From positions 1 through 64,000 of the forward strand of contig JAGLOO010000010.1 in the NCBI GenBank assembly GCA_023138875.1: 64,000 nucleotides of DNA, written 5' to 3'. The notes under the pieces are model-generated. The model saw only the letters and a program-made list of their open reading frames with translations. It searched no databases and was not told where the DNA came from. Each line of letters begins with the position of its first letter. Position 1 is the stretch's first letter. Positions 38,861 to 47,900 of this stretch are shown here, piece by piece. Source of the stretch: Bacteroidales bacterium. GTDB lineage: Bacteria; Bacteroidota; Bacteroidia; Bacteroidales; GCA-2748055. The position numbers and the translations under genes were made by a program.

Positions 38861-39529
38861 ATGGGAGTTGTTGCGAATATTGAAGCGATTAAGAAACAGT
38901 TACCTGGCCATGTGACGCTTGTGGCCGTTACCAAAACAAAGCCGGAGGAGATGATTCTGGAAGCATACCATTCAGGGCATCGCGATTTTGGGGAGAATAA
39001 AGTACAGGACCTGGTCTCCAAACAAGAAAACTTACCCGATGATATCCGATGGCATATGATCGGACACCTGCAATCAAACAAGGTGAAGTACCTGGCTTCT
39101 TTCGTTCATTTGATCCATGGTGTGGATAGCCTTAAACTTCTGAATGTGATCAACAAAGAAGCACAGAAGCACGATCGGATTATTGATTGCCTCCTGCAGG
39201 TCCATATTGCCTTGGAAGAGACGAAATTCGGACTGTCCGGTGAGGAATTATTGGCCCTGATTGGTTCTGAATCCTTCGGACAGATGGAAAACGTCAGGAT
39301 CAGGGGTGTAATGGGTATGGCTACCTATACTGAAAATATAGAACAGATCAGGGGGGAGTTTCGCCTTCTAAAACGTATATTTGAAGAGTTAAAGACTTCT
39401 GCTATTTCTGGCGGGGAGTATTTTGATCAGCTCTCTTTCGGAATGTCCGGAGATTACCAGCTGGCCGTGGAAGAGGGCAGTACCATGGTACGAATCGGAA
39501 GCCTGATATTTGGATCCAGGAACTATTGA
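38861..39529 (+). CDS. YggS/PROSC family PLP-binding protein
   Basis: 222 residues, single-domain PLP carrier with an alanine racemase-like barrel. The PLP Lys is in LVAVTKTKPEEMILEAYHSG (Lys about residue 27), with HRDFGENKVQDLVSK (about 45-59), WHMIGHLQSNKVKYLA and the phosphate-binding SFGMSGDYQLAVEEGSTMVR near the end. The family maintains vitamin B6 balance and has no known catalytic reaction. It lies 15 bp after the DUF1015 gene. Confidence 0.93.
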   Translation: MGVVANIEAIKKQLPGHVTLVAVTKTKPEEMILEAYHSGHRDFGENKVQDLVSKQENLPDDIRWHMIGHLQSNKVKYLASFVHLIHGVDSLKLLNVINKEAQKHDRIIDCLLQVHIALEETKFGLSGEELLALIGSESFGQMENVRIRGVMGMATYTENIEQIRGEFRLLKRIFEELKTSAISGGEYFDQLSFGMSGDYQLAVEEGSTMVRIGSLIFGSRNY

Positions 39530-39541
39530 AAAACTACCCAA

Positions 39542-40519
39542 ATGATTGATCTTTCGACCACTTATGCCGGCCTGACCCTGAAGAGTCCGGTGATAGTAAG
39601 CAGCAGCGGACTTACAAATTCCATTGAGCGAATTAAGAAGATTGCATATGCCGGTGCCGGTGCGGTGGTATTAAAGTCCCTTTTCGAGGAACAGATCATG
39701 TATGAGGTCAGTACCCTGTCGGCCGGGAGCGATTATCCTGAAGCTGAAGATTATCTGCGGACCTATACCCGGGAGAATTCACTGGACAGCTACCTGTCAA
39801 TCATCAGGGGGGCCAAAGATATGGTTGATATACCCATTATGGCCAGCATCAACTGTGTGAAGGCCACCGAGTGGATCGATTTCACAAAGCAGATTGAGAA
39901 TGCCGGTGCCGATGCACTGGAGTTGAATATTTACTTCCTGCCCCTGGAGAAAGATAAAGATCCCAGGGAGTATGAGAAGATGTACCTTGACCTGGTTTCA
40001 CGTGTGAAAGAGAAGACCTCCCTACCGGTGATCGTTAAACTGGGCATCGGGTTCTCCAACATCACCTGGATGGTGAATCAGCTGTATCTCCGAGGCGCAG
40101 CAGCCGTGGTGCTTTTTAACCGTTTTTATACACCGGATATCAATACAACTGACTTCACCTTTGGATCCTCAGAAGTGCTCAGTTCTCCGGCCGATCTCAG
40201 GAATCCCCTGCGCTGGATCGGAATCGTTTCTTCGCAGGTTGATAAGATAGACCTGGCAGCATCTACGGGAGTGCACAGCGGAATGGCAGTGATCAAACAG
40301 ATACTTGCCGGTGCTACAGCGGTCCAGGTTTGCTCGGTCCTTTATCGCAATGGCATTGATTACATCCGGGATATGATTGCAGAGATGAAAAAATGGATGG
40401 AGAAGAACCAGTATGAAACTCCGGGTGACTTCAGGGGAAAGATGAACTACAGCAGCCTGGAAGATCCTTCTGTATACGAGCGGTCACAGTTTATCAAGTA
40501 CTTTTCACAGATGCATTAA
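39542..40519 (+). CDS. Dihydroorotate dehydrogenase-like flavoprotein
   Basis: 325 residues, TIM-barrel flavoprotein related to class 1 DHOD. FMN-site elements are VIVSSSGLTNSIERIKK (about 19-35), VVLKSLFEEQ, MASINCVKATEW (about 101-112), LPVIVKLGIGFSNI (about 162-175) and ASTGVHSGMAVIKQILAGAT (about 240-259). The catalytic base and substrate loop differ from true PyrD, so the annotation DHOD-like is used; the substrate is unknown. It is the last gene that clearly belongs to the host block before the prophage. Confidence 0.88.
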   Translation: MIDLSTTYAGLTLKSPVIVSSSGLTNSIERIKKIAYAGAGAVVLKSLFEEQIMYEVSTLSAGSDYPEAEDYLRTYTRENSLDSYLSIIRGAKDMVDIPIMASINCVKATEWIDFTKQIENAGADALELNIYFLPLEKDKDPREYEKMYLDLVSRVKEKTSLPVIVKLGIGFSNITWMVNQLYLRGAAAVVLFNRFYTPDINTTDFTFGSSEVLSSPADLRNPLRWIGIVSSQVDKIDLAASTGVHSGMAVIKQILAGATAVQVCSVLYRNGIDYIRDMIAEMKKWMEKNQYETPGDFRGKMNYSSLEDPSVYERSQFIKYFSQMH

Positions 40520-40803
40520 CAATACCTCTGTAGAGTATACGAACACTCGCTTCTGGCAATTTCAACACTGAGACTTTAATCGGAAAGAACGTTTGATTTG
40601 GACGGAAATATGGACCGAGTAACTCACGGCCGTATTAGTTGTCACTTTCAAGCAACCCTAATTTGAGTTCGATATCCTTCACCTTCACCCAATCCCCATT
40701 CCATTTGAACTCCTTATAATTAAGTTCACTGAGTGCCCAAAATGCCAGGTAAAGGTTTCCTTTTCAATTTTGGAATAAGAGAATTTTTGCAACTTTGTTT
40801 TTT
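40520..40803. other. Host-prophage transition gap
   Basis: 284 bp without an intact gene. The only content found is a frameshifted gene remnant on the minus strand (40635-40795). No tRNA, recognisable att core or terminator was seen. Confidence 0.5.
40635..40795 (-). pseudogene. Frameshifted gene remnant of unknown family
   Basis: On the minus strand about 42 codons end at TAA 40635-40637 and read AFWALSELNYKEFKWNGDWV and then KVKDIELKLGLLESDN, a protein-like composition. In this frame a TGA lies near 40768, while a neighbouring frame just upstream reads KLQKFSYSKIEKE, so one indel would join the two into a longer C-terminal fragment. The family was not recognised. It lies directly after the DUF4468 gene on the same strand. 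Confidence 0.45.
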
Positions 40804-41391
40804 CTACCATTCCTCTTTCTCAATTGTACTCATTGCCGCTTTCAATGATTCAATAGTACTTTTGAATTCAACACTCAACTCCTGACAATACTGTGATGCA
40901 TTGTCCTCAACTTTTTTCATTTTGCTTTCCGATAACTTCGTCCCAGGAGGTATCTTCACCCAATCTTCAAAATCCATCTCAGTATGTTTACTATATCCAC
41001 CAGCGGTACGTGTATATTCGTAACGAACGTCATAAAGGGAATATCTATACCTTCCTGGTTTAAGTTCAAGCTTAATAACAAACCAGATATTTGGATTTAT
41101 CATTCCTAGCTTATAATACTTTGTCAGGTAGCTCTTCAGGATGATTACGCCATCTTCTTTGAGATCGGTTTCGATTACTGCTTTGCTTGATTTGAATGCG
41201 TCAACCATCCATGTCTTTGCATTTATGTATAGATCGCTGGTCGAAAAAGTAGAATCAACATGAACTACCTCTTGATAGAATATTCTACCATCCTTAGTCG
41301 GGAAATTATCTTCAATCCAATTCTGCCCAATTGAATTACTGTGCATCACAAACAGAAGAACTATCACGATTGTACTTGTAAGATGTTTCAT
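40804..41391 (-). CDS. DUF4468 domain protein, secreted
   Basis: 195 residues. A signal peptide (about 1-22, TSTIVIVLLFVMHSNSIGQ) precedes a domain matching DUF4468, a Bacteroidota family with a TBP-like fold: FPTKDGRIFYQEVVHVDSTF, LYINAKTWMVDAFKSSKAVI and IWFVIKLELKPGRYRYSLYD. Function unknown; homologues are periplasmic or lipid-anchored. It lies between the host block and the phage repressor and could be host or a prophage-carried gene; its strand is that of the repressor. Confidence 0.8.
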   Translation of the reverse strand: MKHLTSTIVIVLLFVMHSNSIGQNWIEDNFPTKDGRIFYQEVVHVDSTFSTSDLYINAKTWMVDAFKSSKAVIETDLKEDGVIILKSYLTKYYKLGMINPNIWFVIKLELKPGRYRYSLYDVRYEYTRTAGGYSKHTEMDFEDWVKIPPGTKLSESKMKKVEDNASQYCQELSVEFKSTIESLKAAMSTIEKEEW

Positions 41392-41513
41392 ATAGCAATC
41401 AGTTTCCGGGTAACAAATTCAAGCCGATTCTGATTAAACGTTTTGTAATTGGCACCTATTTCTGTGTTTTTTAATCTTGGCACGGGTAGGGTGGGTTGCA
41501 TTCCATACTATCC

Positions 41514-41894
41514 TCAAGCTTGTTTACTTTTATCTGTGTAATCATCCTGTTGATGCTTATACATTTTCAGTTGATCTCTCAGTGAATCAATAATTATATC
41601 CTTATCATTTAGCCTTTCCTCCAGGTGGGAGATCAATCGGTCCTTTTCAGTGCAAGAGCTGCAATGTTCACATTTGGTCTCCTTATCATTTACTGCCTCA
41701 ATCCCATATTCCAACCACTCAATGCTCACTCCGAATCTCTGACAGATTCGGCTCAGCTTATCCTTTCGTGGAACTACTTCTCCTGAAAACCATTTGTGTA
41801 CCGATGACTCTGAAACATCTATCAGTTCCGCAAATTCTTCAATAGAATTACAATTACTTCTATAAACCTTTCTAATCCTGTCGCTTAAAGACAT
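41514..41894 (-). CDS. CI-like phage repressor without cleavage domain
   Basis: 126 residues. The N-terminal XRE helix-turn-helix (about 1-62) reads SIEEFAELIDVSESSVHKWF with the recognition helix in SESSVHKW. Instead of an S24 peptidase domain it has a Cys triplet, KCEHCSSCTEKD (about residues 73-84; C-x2-C-x2-C), and a short coiled coil (about 84-115, RLISHLEERLNDKDIIIDSL). Induction therefore cannot go through RecA-driven self-cleavage; the Cys group might sense metal or redox state (inference). It is transcribed away from the Cro-like gene across an operator region. Confidence 0.83.
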   Translation of the reverse strand: MSLSDRIRKVYRSNCNSIEEFAELIDVSESSVHKWFSGEVVPRKDKLSRICQRFGVSIEWLEYGIEAVNDKETKCEHCSSCTEKDRLISHLEERLNDKDIIIDSLRDQLKMYKHQQDDYTDKSKQA

Positions 41895-41953
41895 ATTTCA
41901 AATAAAGCGTGAACTTTAATTACAGGAAAACGACAAATAGATTGCAGTTATAC

Positions 41954-41968
41954 TGTAATAGCATTACA
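41954..41968. promoter_or_regulatory. Operator-like palindrome 1
   Basis: TGTAAT-agc-ATTACA, a perfect 6-3-6 inverted repeat in the 119-bp gap between the divergent repressor and Cro-like genes. Its centre is 31 bp (about three helix turns) from that of palindrome 2. Confidence 0.6.
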
Positions 41969-41984
41969 TTAGTAGTGCGAAACC

Positions 41985-41999
41985 TGCACTCTTAGTGCA
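41985..41999. promoter_or_regulatory. Operator-like palindrome 2
   Basis: TGCACT-ctt-AGTGCA, perfect and with the same 6-3-6 geometry as palindrome 1. A further AGTGC lies at 41974-41978, giving overlapping dyads. The half-site AGTGCA is also the word that fills the array at 52661-53006. Confidence 0.6.
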
Positions 42000-42013
42000 A
42001 TATATTGATAAAA

Positions 42014-42262
42014 ATGACTGATAGCAAAGGAATTGAATTGAAAACAAACGGAATGAGCCTACGGACGTACTATTCTGAATTGGCGTTCGCTCAAATAAGT
42101 CTGCGAGATGAGATCATGGATACTCTAGAGATTTCCAAGCGCACTTTCTATGAAAGGATCAAGGACAGTAGCTGGACCGGACCAGAGAGAAAACTGCTTT
42201 CCCAATATTTTCATCAGCCAATCGAAGTGCTTTTCCCTGAAAATGACATGATCAATGTATGA
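42014..42262 (+). CDS. Small Cro-like HTH protein
   Basis: 82 residues from ATG 42014; a TTG at 42005 is also in frame. The segment ISLRDEIMDTLEISKRTFYE (about 32-51) looks like a helix-turn-helix, and the C-terminus contains LLSQYFHQPIEVLFPEND, as in small phage regulators of Bacteroidota. Position, divergent from the repressor over two palindromes, supports a Cro-type role. It overlaps the LuxR-type gene by 8 bp. Confidence 0.7.
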   Translation: MTDSKGIELKTNGMSLRTYYSELAFAQISLRDEIMDTLEISKRTFYERIKDSSWTGPERKLLSQYFHQPIEVLFPENDMINV

Positions 42263-42815
42263 GTTTTTCTGGACCACCGATAAGAACCGGTTGATGGTTC
42301 ATGACCGGACGAATGACAAATACTTTCCACTTACCTCTGCACAAACGGAGCTGATCGACCGCTGCGAGCAGAAGATCCAGCAGGATTACCCGGAAACATG
42401 GTATGCCCTCAAGCTGGAGTACCCCTCTCCAACAACTCCCATCCCCTGGGAGATCCGGTTCAAGCGTATCAACCGGTTTCTGAAGTGCAATTTCTCGGTC
42501 CACGATAACCGCCCGGATATTGATGATGACTGGAATTTCGATTTCGAAAGGGTACCCTGCCCATTACGCAGAGAGTGTCCGCATGAATACTGTAATCCAA
42601 AGCTCACCCATAAACTAACCAAGCGCGAGATTGAGATCATCGAGCTTCATGTTGAAGGTCTTTCACAGAATGAGATTGGCAAACGGTTGTACATCTCGGG
42701 CCTCACAGTGAAGAATCACGTTTACAAGATCTATAAAAAGCTCGGTTTCACCGGGGAGAACCACCCGGAAACCAAACTGATTAACTATGCATACCAGCAT
42801 AAGTTAGTATCGTAA
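42255..42815 (+). CDS. LuxR-type HTH regulator of phage origin
   Basis: 186 residues. The C-terminal 60 residues are a clear LuxR/GerE HTH: LTKREIEIIELHVEGLSQNE (about 117-136), then IGKRLYISGLTVKNHVYKIY and KKLG. The N-terminal 110 residues are not a receiver or PAS domain; they hold a Cys group near the junction, CPLRRECPHEYC (about 97-108), possibly zinc-binding. This family is common in Bacteroidota prophages. Likely an early-to-middle transcription activator. Confidence 0.83.
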   Translation: MYEFFWTTDKNRLMVHDRTNDKYFPLTSAQTELIDRCEQKIQQDYPETWYALKLEYPSPTTPIPWEIRFKRINRFLKCNFSVHDNRPDIDDDWNFDFERVPCPLRRECPHEYCNPKLTHKLTKREIEIIELHVEGLSQNEIGKRLYISGLTVKNHVYKIYKKLGFTGENHPETKLINYAYQHKLVS

Positions 42816-42836
42816 TTATTAATTAAAAACTACAAA

Positions 42837-43043
42837 ATGAAAAATCTAGGAAGACATGCTGAGGACAAAGTCACAGGATTTAAAGGAACAATTACAGGAG
42901 TAACCACCTACCTGTATGGATCTACTCTGTACGAGATTACATCTCCGGACATTGGTGGTGGAAAAGTAAGAGAGGGGTGGTTCCATGAAGGACGTGTGAA
43001 GATTTTTGAGGACGGCGAAAACGCTGGATCAGGCCAAGTATAA
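42837..43043 (+). CDS. Small phage protein, SH3-like
   Basis: 68 residues of a type seen in many phages: GRHAEDKVTGFKGTITGVTT, then YLYGSTLYEITSP and a final GWFHEGRVKIFEDG. The alternation of short strands with conserved Gly and Asp suggests a small SH3-like barrel. Function unknown. It abuts the next gene without a gap. Confidence 0.65.
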   Translation: MKNLGRHAEDKVTGFKGTITGVTTYLYGSTLYEITSPDIGGGKVREGWFHEGRVKIFEDGENAGSGQV

Positions 43044-43238
43044 ATGGCACGCAACGATTACACTATTCCGGTAAAGGTCAGGCTTGCGCCTGGCCGGTAC
43101 CGGCATGGATATGTAAAGAAACTGCCAGCCAACAAGAATGAAAAGGTGAGCATCATGTATGCCGGCGGCAAGATCTCTTCCCGCAATGGGGATACTCTCA
43201 TTCATGAACCACGAGGATTTGAAATAAGATCAACCTAA
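43044..43238 (+). CDS. Small basic phage protein
   Basis: 64 residues, starting on the base after the previous stop, which supports translation coupling. It is basic and probably beta-rich (KVRLAPGRYRHGYVKKLPAN, KVSIMYAGGKISSRNGDTL). Family not recognised. Confidence 0.6.
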   Translation: MARNDYTIPVKVRLAPGRYRHGYVKKLPANKNEKVSIMYAGGKISSRNGDTLIHEPRGFEIRST

Positions 43239-43243
43239 CCACT

Positions 43244-43615
43244 ATGGAACTACACCAGGAATTACGCAAATGGATTGAGGCTGTTATCAAGCAGCGCAGC
43301 TACCTAATCTCTCAGGGTCTTTCCCACAAGAACGTCTGCCAGATGACTGAGAATATAGATTTCCTCCGGAGGCGGCTTGACTATTTCCCATACGCTACCG
43401 ATTTTAAGATCAGCCTGCTCTTCCAGCAGAACAAACAAAGGATCCTTTCCCTGCTCCCAGGTGAGGGATCCGGAAACCATCAGAAGCGCCAGGTAGAGTT
43501 CATCCGGTATGAATCCTTGACCAGGCAAATCACATCAGAGGGCAGAGGGGCTCACAGGGGGTTTCGACAGGAAAGCAACCTTATGAGCTATTCCCACGGA
43601 GGGATAAGTCCGTAG
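43244..43615 (+). CDS. Hypothetical helical phage protein
   Basis: 123 residues. The first 70 are helical with an even spread of Arg/Lys and Gln (ELRKWIEAVIKQRSYLISQG, NIDFLRRRLDYFP), the last 40 look disordered. Not recognised. It ends 22 bp before a strong terminator hairpin and closes the first early transcription unit. Confidence 0.6.
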   Translation: MELHQELRKWIEAVIKQRSYLISQGLSHKNVCQMTENIDFLRRRLDYFPYATDFKISLLFQQNKQRILSLLPGEGSGNHQKRQVEFIRYESLTRQITSEGRGAHRGFRQESNLMSYSHGGISP

Positions 43616-43636
43616 TTCTTAATCCTGCCCTCGACT

Positions 43637-43694
43637 GCCGGCTGGGAGCTTCATGGTTATCATGATTCAGGGGTTTTCTCCCGGCCGGCTTTTT
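43637..43694 (+). terminator. Intrinsic terminator with 12-bp stem
   Basis: Arms GCCGGCTGGGAG (43637-43648) and CTCCCGGCCGGC (43678-43689) pair over twelve bases with one wobble around a 29-nt loop, followed by five T. The GC-rich stem stands out from its surroundings. It separates the regulatory genes from the next early unit. Confidence 0.75.
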
Positions 43695-43729
43695 ACAAAC
43701 TTAATCTTTTAACTTAAATCATATCCAGC

Positions 43730-44173
43730 ATGAAATTAGTATCAGTTAAGAAGACCGAACAATTGCGCACAGCATCAAAGTTTAAGCCTGCTCTTTCAGT
43801 GAACGGTAAGAACGGAAGCATTGCATTTAATAAAAAAGCAATTGAGCATTTCCATCTGAAACCAGGCTACCACATTGACTTTTTAAAGGATGAAGAACAA
43901 AGCCCTCCGGAGTGGTATTTCAAGGCTATCCAAGAGGGGAATGATGATACTTTTAAACTCGGTCAGGGAACCGGGAGATTACAGTTCACCTCAAAACCCC
44001 TGGCTCACGAGATTATCAGATGTGTTCAGAAGAGGGAGCATCCTCATAATGACGAATCCGAACTAAACACCAACATCATGGTTCGCTTCCATCTGGCCAC
44101 TAAGCCGGCCATGGATGGCGACCAGGAGATTCCCAATACCTATGCAATAATGGGTGGTAAGATCATAGAGTAG
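43730..44173 (+). CDS. Hypothetical phage protein, AbrB-like start
   Basis: 147 residues. The segment ALSVNGKNGSIAFNKKAIEH (about 24-43) with FHLKPGYHIDFLKD resembles the swapped-hairpin pattern of AbrB/SpoVT-type or related DNA-binding domains, and EWYFKAI follows as in other Bacteroidota phage proteins of this kind. The rest is not recognised. First gene after the terminator at 43637. Confidence 0.6.
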   Translation: MKLVSVKKTEQLRTASKFKPALSVNGKNGSIAFNKKAIEHFHLKPGYHIDFLKDEEQSPPEWYFKAIQEGNDDTFKLGQGTGRLQFTSKPLAHEIIRCVQKREHPHNDESELNTNIMVRFHLATKPAMDGDQEIPNTYAIMGGKIIE

Positions 44174-44219
44174 ACCTACCACCGGTCCAAGTAAAAGTTC
44201 AACTTATATCATATCAAGC

Positions 44220-44549
44220 ATGAAACGAATTCAGAACATCAAGCTTCCCCAATTCCTCCGATTTAATGAGAACCGCAAAAACAGAATCCTCCGTAAGGCT
44301 CTTCGGGCGAAGGGATTTTACATCTACACCAATAAACGGAGAGCCATCAGCATGGGAAAGCGGTTCTCTAGCCAAGAGCGCCAGGTCTACTGGGTGCAAA
44401 AAGAAACGATCGGTTATTACGTGGTCAACCTGGACCATATCCGACGACTCAATAATAGCAATCTGAAATTTAAAGGAGGTACCAGGATTCACACAAGGGA
44501 CCTGACCGACACCTGCGAGTGGAGATCGCCTTCCTATGAATCACTTTAA
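44220..44549 (+). CDS. Hypothetical basic phage protein
   Basis: 109 residues, strongly basic (many Arg/Lys in NENRKNRILRKALRAKGFYI), probably nucleic-acid binding, no family recognised. It is preceded by a 46-bp leader almost identical in wording to that of the previous gene (both end ATATCA(T/A)..AGCATGAAA), which suggests a repeated translation start element. Confidence 0.6.
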   Translation: MKRIQNIKLPQFLRFNENRKNRILRKALRAKGFYIYTNKRRAISMGKRFSSQERQVYWVQKETIGYYVVNLDHIRRLNNSNLKFKGGTRIHTRDLTDTCEWRSPSYESL

Positions 44550-44560
44550 GCCGGTCGTAG

Positions 44561-44947
44561 ATGAGTAATAACACAGTGGGTAATCTTGTAAAAAAAAGAG
44601 CAATGGATATAAACTTCAATGAAATAATGGAGGAGGTCAAACGACCTTCCCAGTACACCAAGGAGCAGTTTATGGAACTATGCCCGGGGGCCTTCCCTTC
44701 ATGTGACCAGGAAACCGAATGGTGGGAAGAGTGGTTTGAAAAGAACAAAACGGAAGTAGATGAAGCTTACCAGCAGCACTGTCAGCAGCAAGCAGCGGAG
44801 TACTTCAATCATAAACTTTTCCTTCGTGATTTCCTGGAAGAAAATTCCATTAACGGACGGAGTGAATTCATTCTTCAATACGATAACAGGCATGTTGTGA
44901 TCACTCCTCTAAGCCCCGAAGGAAAATCATTCAAGTTCAAACTATAG
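44561..44947 (+). CDS. Hypothetical acidic phage protein
   Basis: 128 residues, acidic and aromatic (ETEWWEEWFEKNKTEVDEAY). The ATG at 44603 (MDINFNEIMEEV) is an alternative start. Not recognised. It lies just before the primase-helicase gene and is probably coexpressed with it. Confidence 0.58.
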   Translation: MSNNTVGNLVKKRAMDINFNEIMEEVKRPSQYTKEQFMELCPGAFPSCDQETEWWEEWFEKNKTEVDEAYQQHCQQQAAEYFNHKLFLRDFLEENSINGRSEFILQYDNRHVVITPLSPEGKSFKFKL

Positions 44948-44970
44948 AATAAAGAAGCTTAGAATCCATT

Positions 44971-47900
44971 ATGAGTAGCAAAGGTATCCCGGAAGATGTA
45001 GCCACCCGGATCAAAGAGCGTGCGAAGCTGGAAGATATTGTTCCAGGATTAAAGAAATACGGTAAGGATCTGATCACCAAGTGCCCGTTCTGTGGCGATG
45101 AAGGGAAGGGAAAGGGATTGACAGTATCCCCGGCAAAGCAGATTTGGAAGTGTTTCTCCGGCTGTGGTAAGAGTGGCCTGGGTGCAGTAAGCTTTGTGAT
45201 GGAGAGCGAAAACCTGAATTATCCGGACGCGCTCCGGTACCTGGCCAGCCATTACAATATGTTCATCGAAGGGCCAGGATTGGATCAAATTATTCCATCC
45301 ACAAGCCACACCATAAAGAAGTCCCAGCCGAAAAAGCCCAGAGGAAAATCATATTGCCAGCAGCAGTTGGAGTCCTCGGGCCTCATAGTAGAGGATGTGA
45401 CCGTCTCGGTTAAGAAAGACAATAATACTACGATTGAGTCACCGGCATTCCGCTCCGGAACCCGGACGCAGTATGGTGATATCAACCCTGGTGATGGTGA
45501 TGATATGCTTATTTATTATTACGACCTGGACGGCCGGCCGGTCCTATTTAAGAAGGAGGGGAGCAAGGTGCAGCATCAGCTGATCAGGGTCCGGTGGCAA
45601 AATCCCCTGCAGCATCTCGACAAGAATGGTGATCCAATCAAATATCAATCCCCTCGAGGGTCGGGATCCCATATTTACATTCCTGAGCGGATCCGGAAGA
45701 TGTATCATAATTCCAGGAAGATTAAAACGCTGTTTATCCAGGAAGGGGAGAAGAAGGCAGAAAAGTGTTGTAAGCACAATATCCCATCTGTCGGTGTGAT
45801 GGGGATTAATAATCTTGGATATCAGAGTCAATTCCCCGAAGAGTTGCAATATATCATCCAGCGCTGCGAGGTGGACAGGGTGATGTTCATGCTTGATGCC
45901 GATTGGAGCGATCTATCTGAGCAGCTCACCCCTGGTGACAGGGTTGATAACCGTCCCTGGAGTTTTTATTCAGCGGTCAAAAACTACAAGGAATACATGA
46001 AAACCCTGGTTCCGCTGGGGCTCTCGCTGGAGATATATTTTGGCTATGTCCGGACCAATAAAAATGAGGAGAAAGGGATTGATGATTTCCTTGCCGGCAC
46101 GCTCAAGGGCCAGGAGAATAAGATGTCCAAGGATATTGAGAAGGCCATGTATGATAAGGAGGGTGATGGCAGGTACGTGAAAGTGCATAAGATCACCGAG
46201 GTAAGCGATACTTATATAATAGACCAGTGGCTCTTAAATGACCTTGATAAATTTGCTGCCCGGCACCGAGAGGTACTGGAGAAGATGGGGGAGTTCACCT
46301 TCCGGAAGATCAAGCGCCGGTTCAACGCAGAGGGCCAGGTTGAGATGGCTCAACCATTACTCCCTGAGGAGCAGTACTGGCAGGAGGATGAAATAGAATC
46401 CAATAGCGGATTAAAGAAAAAGGTGCTGAAATTCAATTATAAAAGATGTTTTAAATTCCTGAATAACCGCGGCTACTGGCGTATCCTTATGAAATCAGGT
46501 GAGTTCCGATTCATAAAGATCGATGGACCGGTGGTGGAGATTGTAGATACTTACCACATCAAAGATTTTGTTACAGAATTTACCGAGGAGCTCCGTGTTC
46601 ATGACGATGTATTGGAGATGATATACCGGGGAGGGCCTCAGTACCTTGGCTTCGAGAAGCTTTCCAACCTTAAGTACTTTACCCCGACCTTCGAGCGGGC
46701 TGAGCGCACCAGTCAGTGTTTGTTTTTCAAGGAAAGGATATGGGAGATCTCCGACGAAGGGATCAAGGAACTTCGCTACAGTGGGATGAAAAACAAACTC
46801 TGGAAGGATAAGATCATTGACTTTAATGCAGAGGTAGCAGATTCATTATTCGATGTCACCTGGATCACAGAGGACAATGCCTCCAAATTCCCCGGGTATT
46901 CACCAGGTGATTTCCATATGGGGTTTACCCATACCGGTCTTAAGTGTGATTTTTTAAGGTTCCTATTAAATACTTCAAATTTCTACTGGCGAAAGCGGAA
47001 GAAAGGACTGAAGCTCACTGATGAGGAAGAGGCCCTGACCACCCGCCATCTGCTAAACAAGCTTACTGCTATTGGTTACTTGCTTCATGATTATAAGAAC
47101 GATTCGGAGATGAAGGCAGTGATCCCCATGGATGGGACACAGAGTGAGGTAGGGGCTTCTGAAGGGAGGACCGGGAAGAGTATTATTGGGGTGGGTATTG
47201 AGTATGTGATCCCCCAGGTGTACATCGCTGCCAAGAGTAAGAAGCTTACTGAGGATAGCTTTATTTTCGGTGAGGTGACAGAGAAAACCAAGAACATATT
47301 CCTGGATGATGTACGTGCGAATGTCGATTTTGAGTTTTTCTTCCCACTGATTACCGGCAAGCTGAAGGTCAACCCAAAGGGTGGACAGCCCTTCACCCTG
47401 GGTAAAGAGGATACTCCCAAGTTGCTTATGACAACGAACCATGCGATCAATGGAGATACTTCCTCCTTTACCGATCGCCAGGCATACATGGCATTCTCTG
47501 ATTTCTACAATGACAGCCACAAACCTGTGCATGACTTTCATCAAAACTTTTTTACTGAATGGGGTAAGGAGCAGTGGAACCTGTTCTATAACCTTATGGC
47601 CAGCTGTCTGATGTTGTATTTCCGATCGCTTAAAGAGGGGTGGGTAGGCAGTGGCCAGGGTATTATCGATCCTCCCATGGGGAATATAAAAAGGCGGCGG
47701 TTGCGTCAGCTGATCGGTGAAGACTTTCTGACCTGGGCCGATGAATATTTCTCTGGTGAAGACAATGTTGAAACCTTCGGTACTCAGAAAAGAATGAACC
47801 GACAGCTGGTCCGGAAGGATGCGTATGATGATCTGCTGGATAAGAATCCCAACCTGCGCAAGTGGGTTACTCCCACCAATTTTGGAAAGAAGATCAAAGC

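Noticed and set aside
40520-41513. Searched for a tRNA or att core at the left prophage edge
   Set aside because: No cloverleaf or clear direct repeat could be seen by eye.
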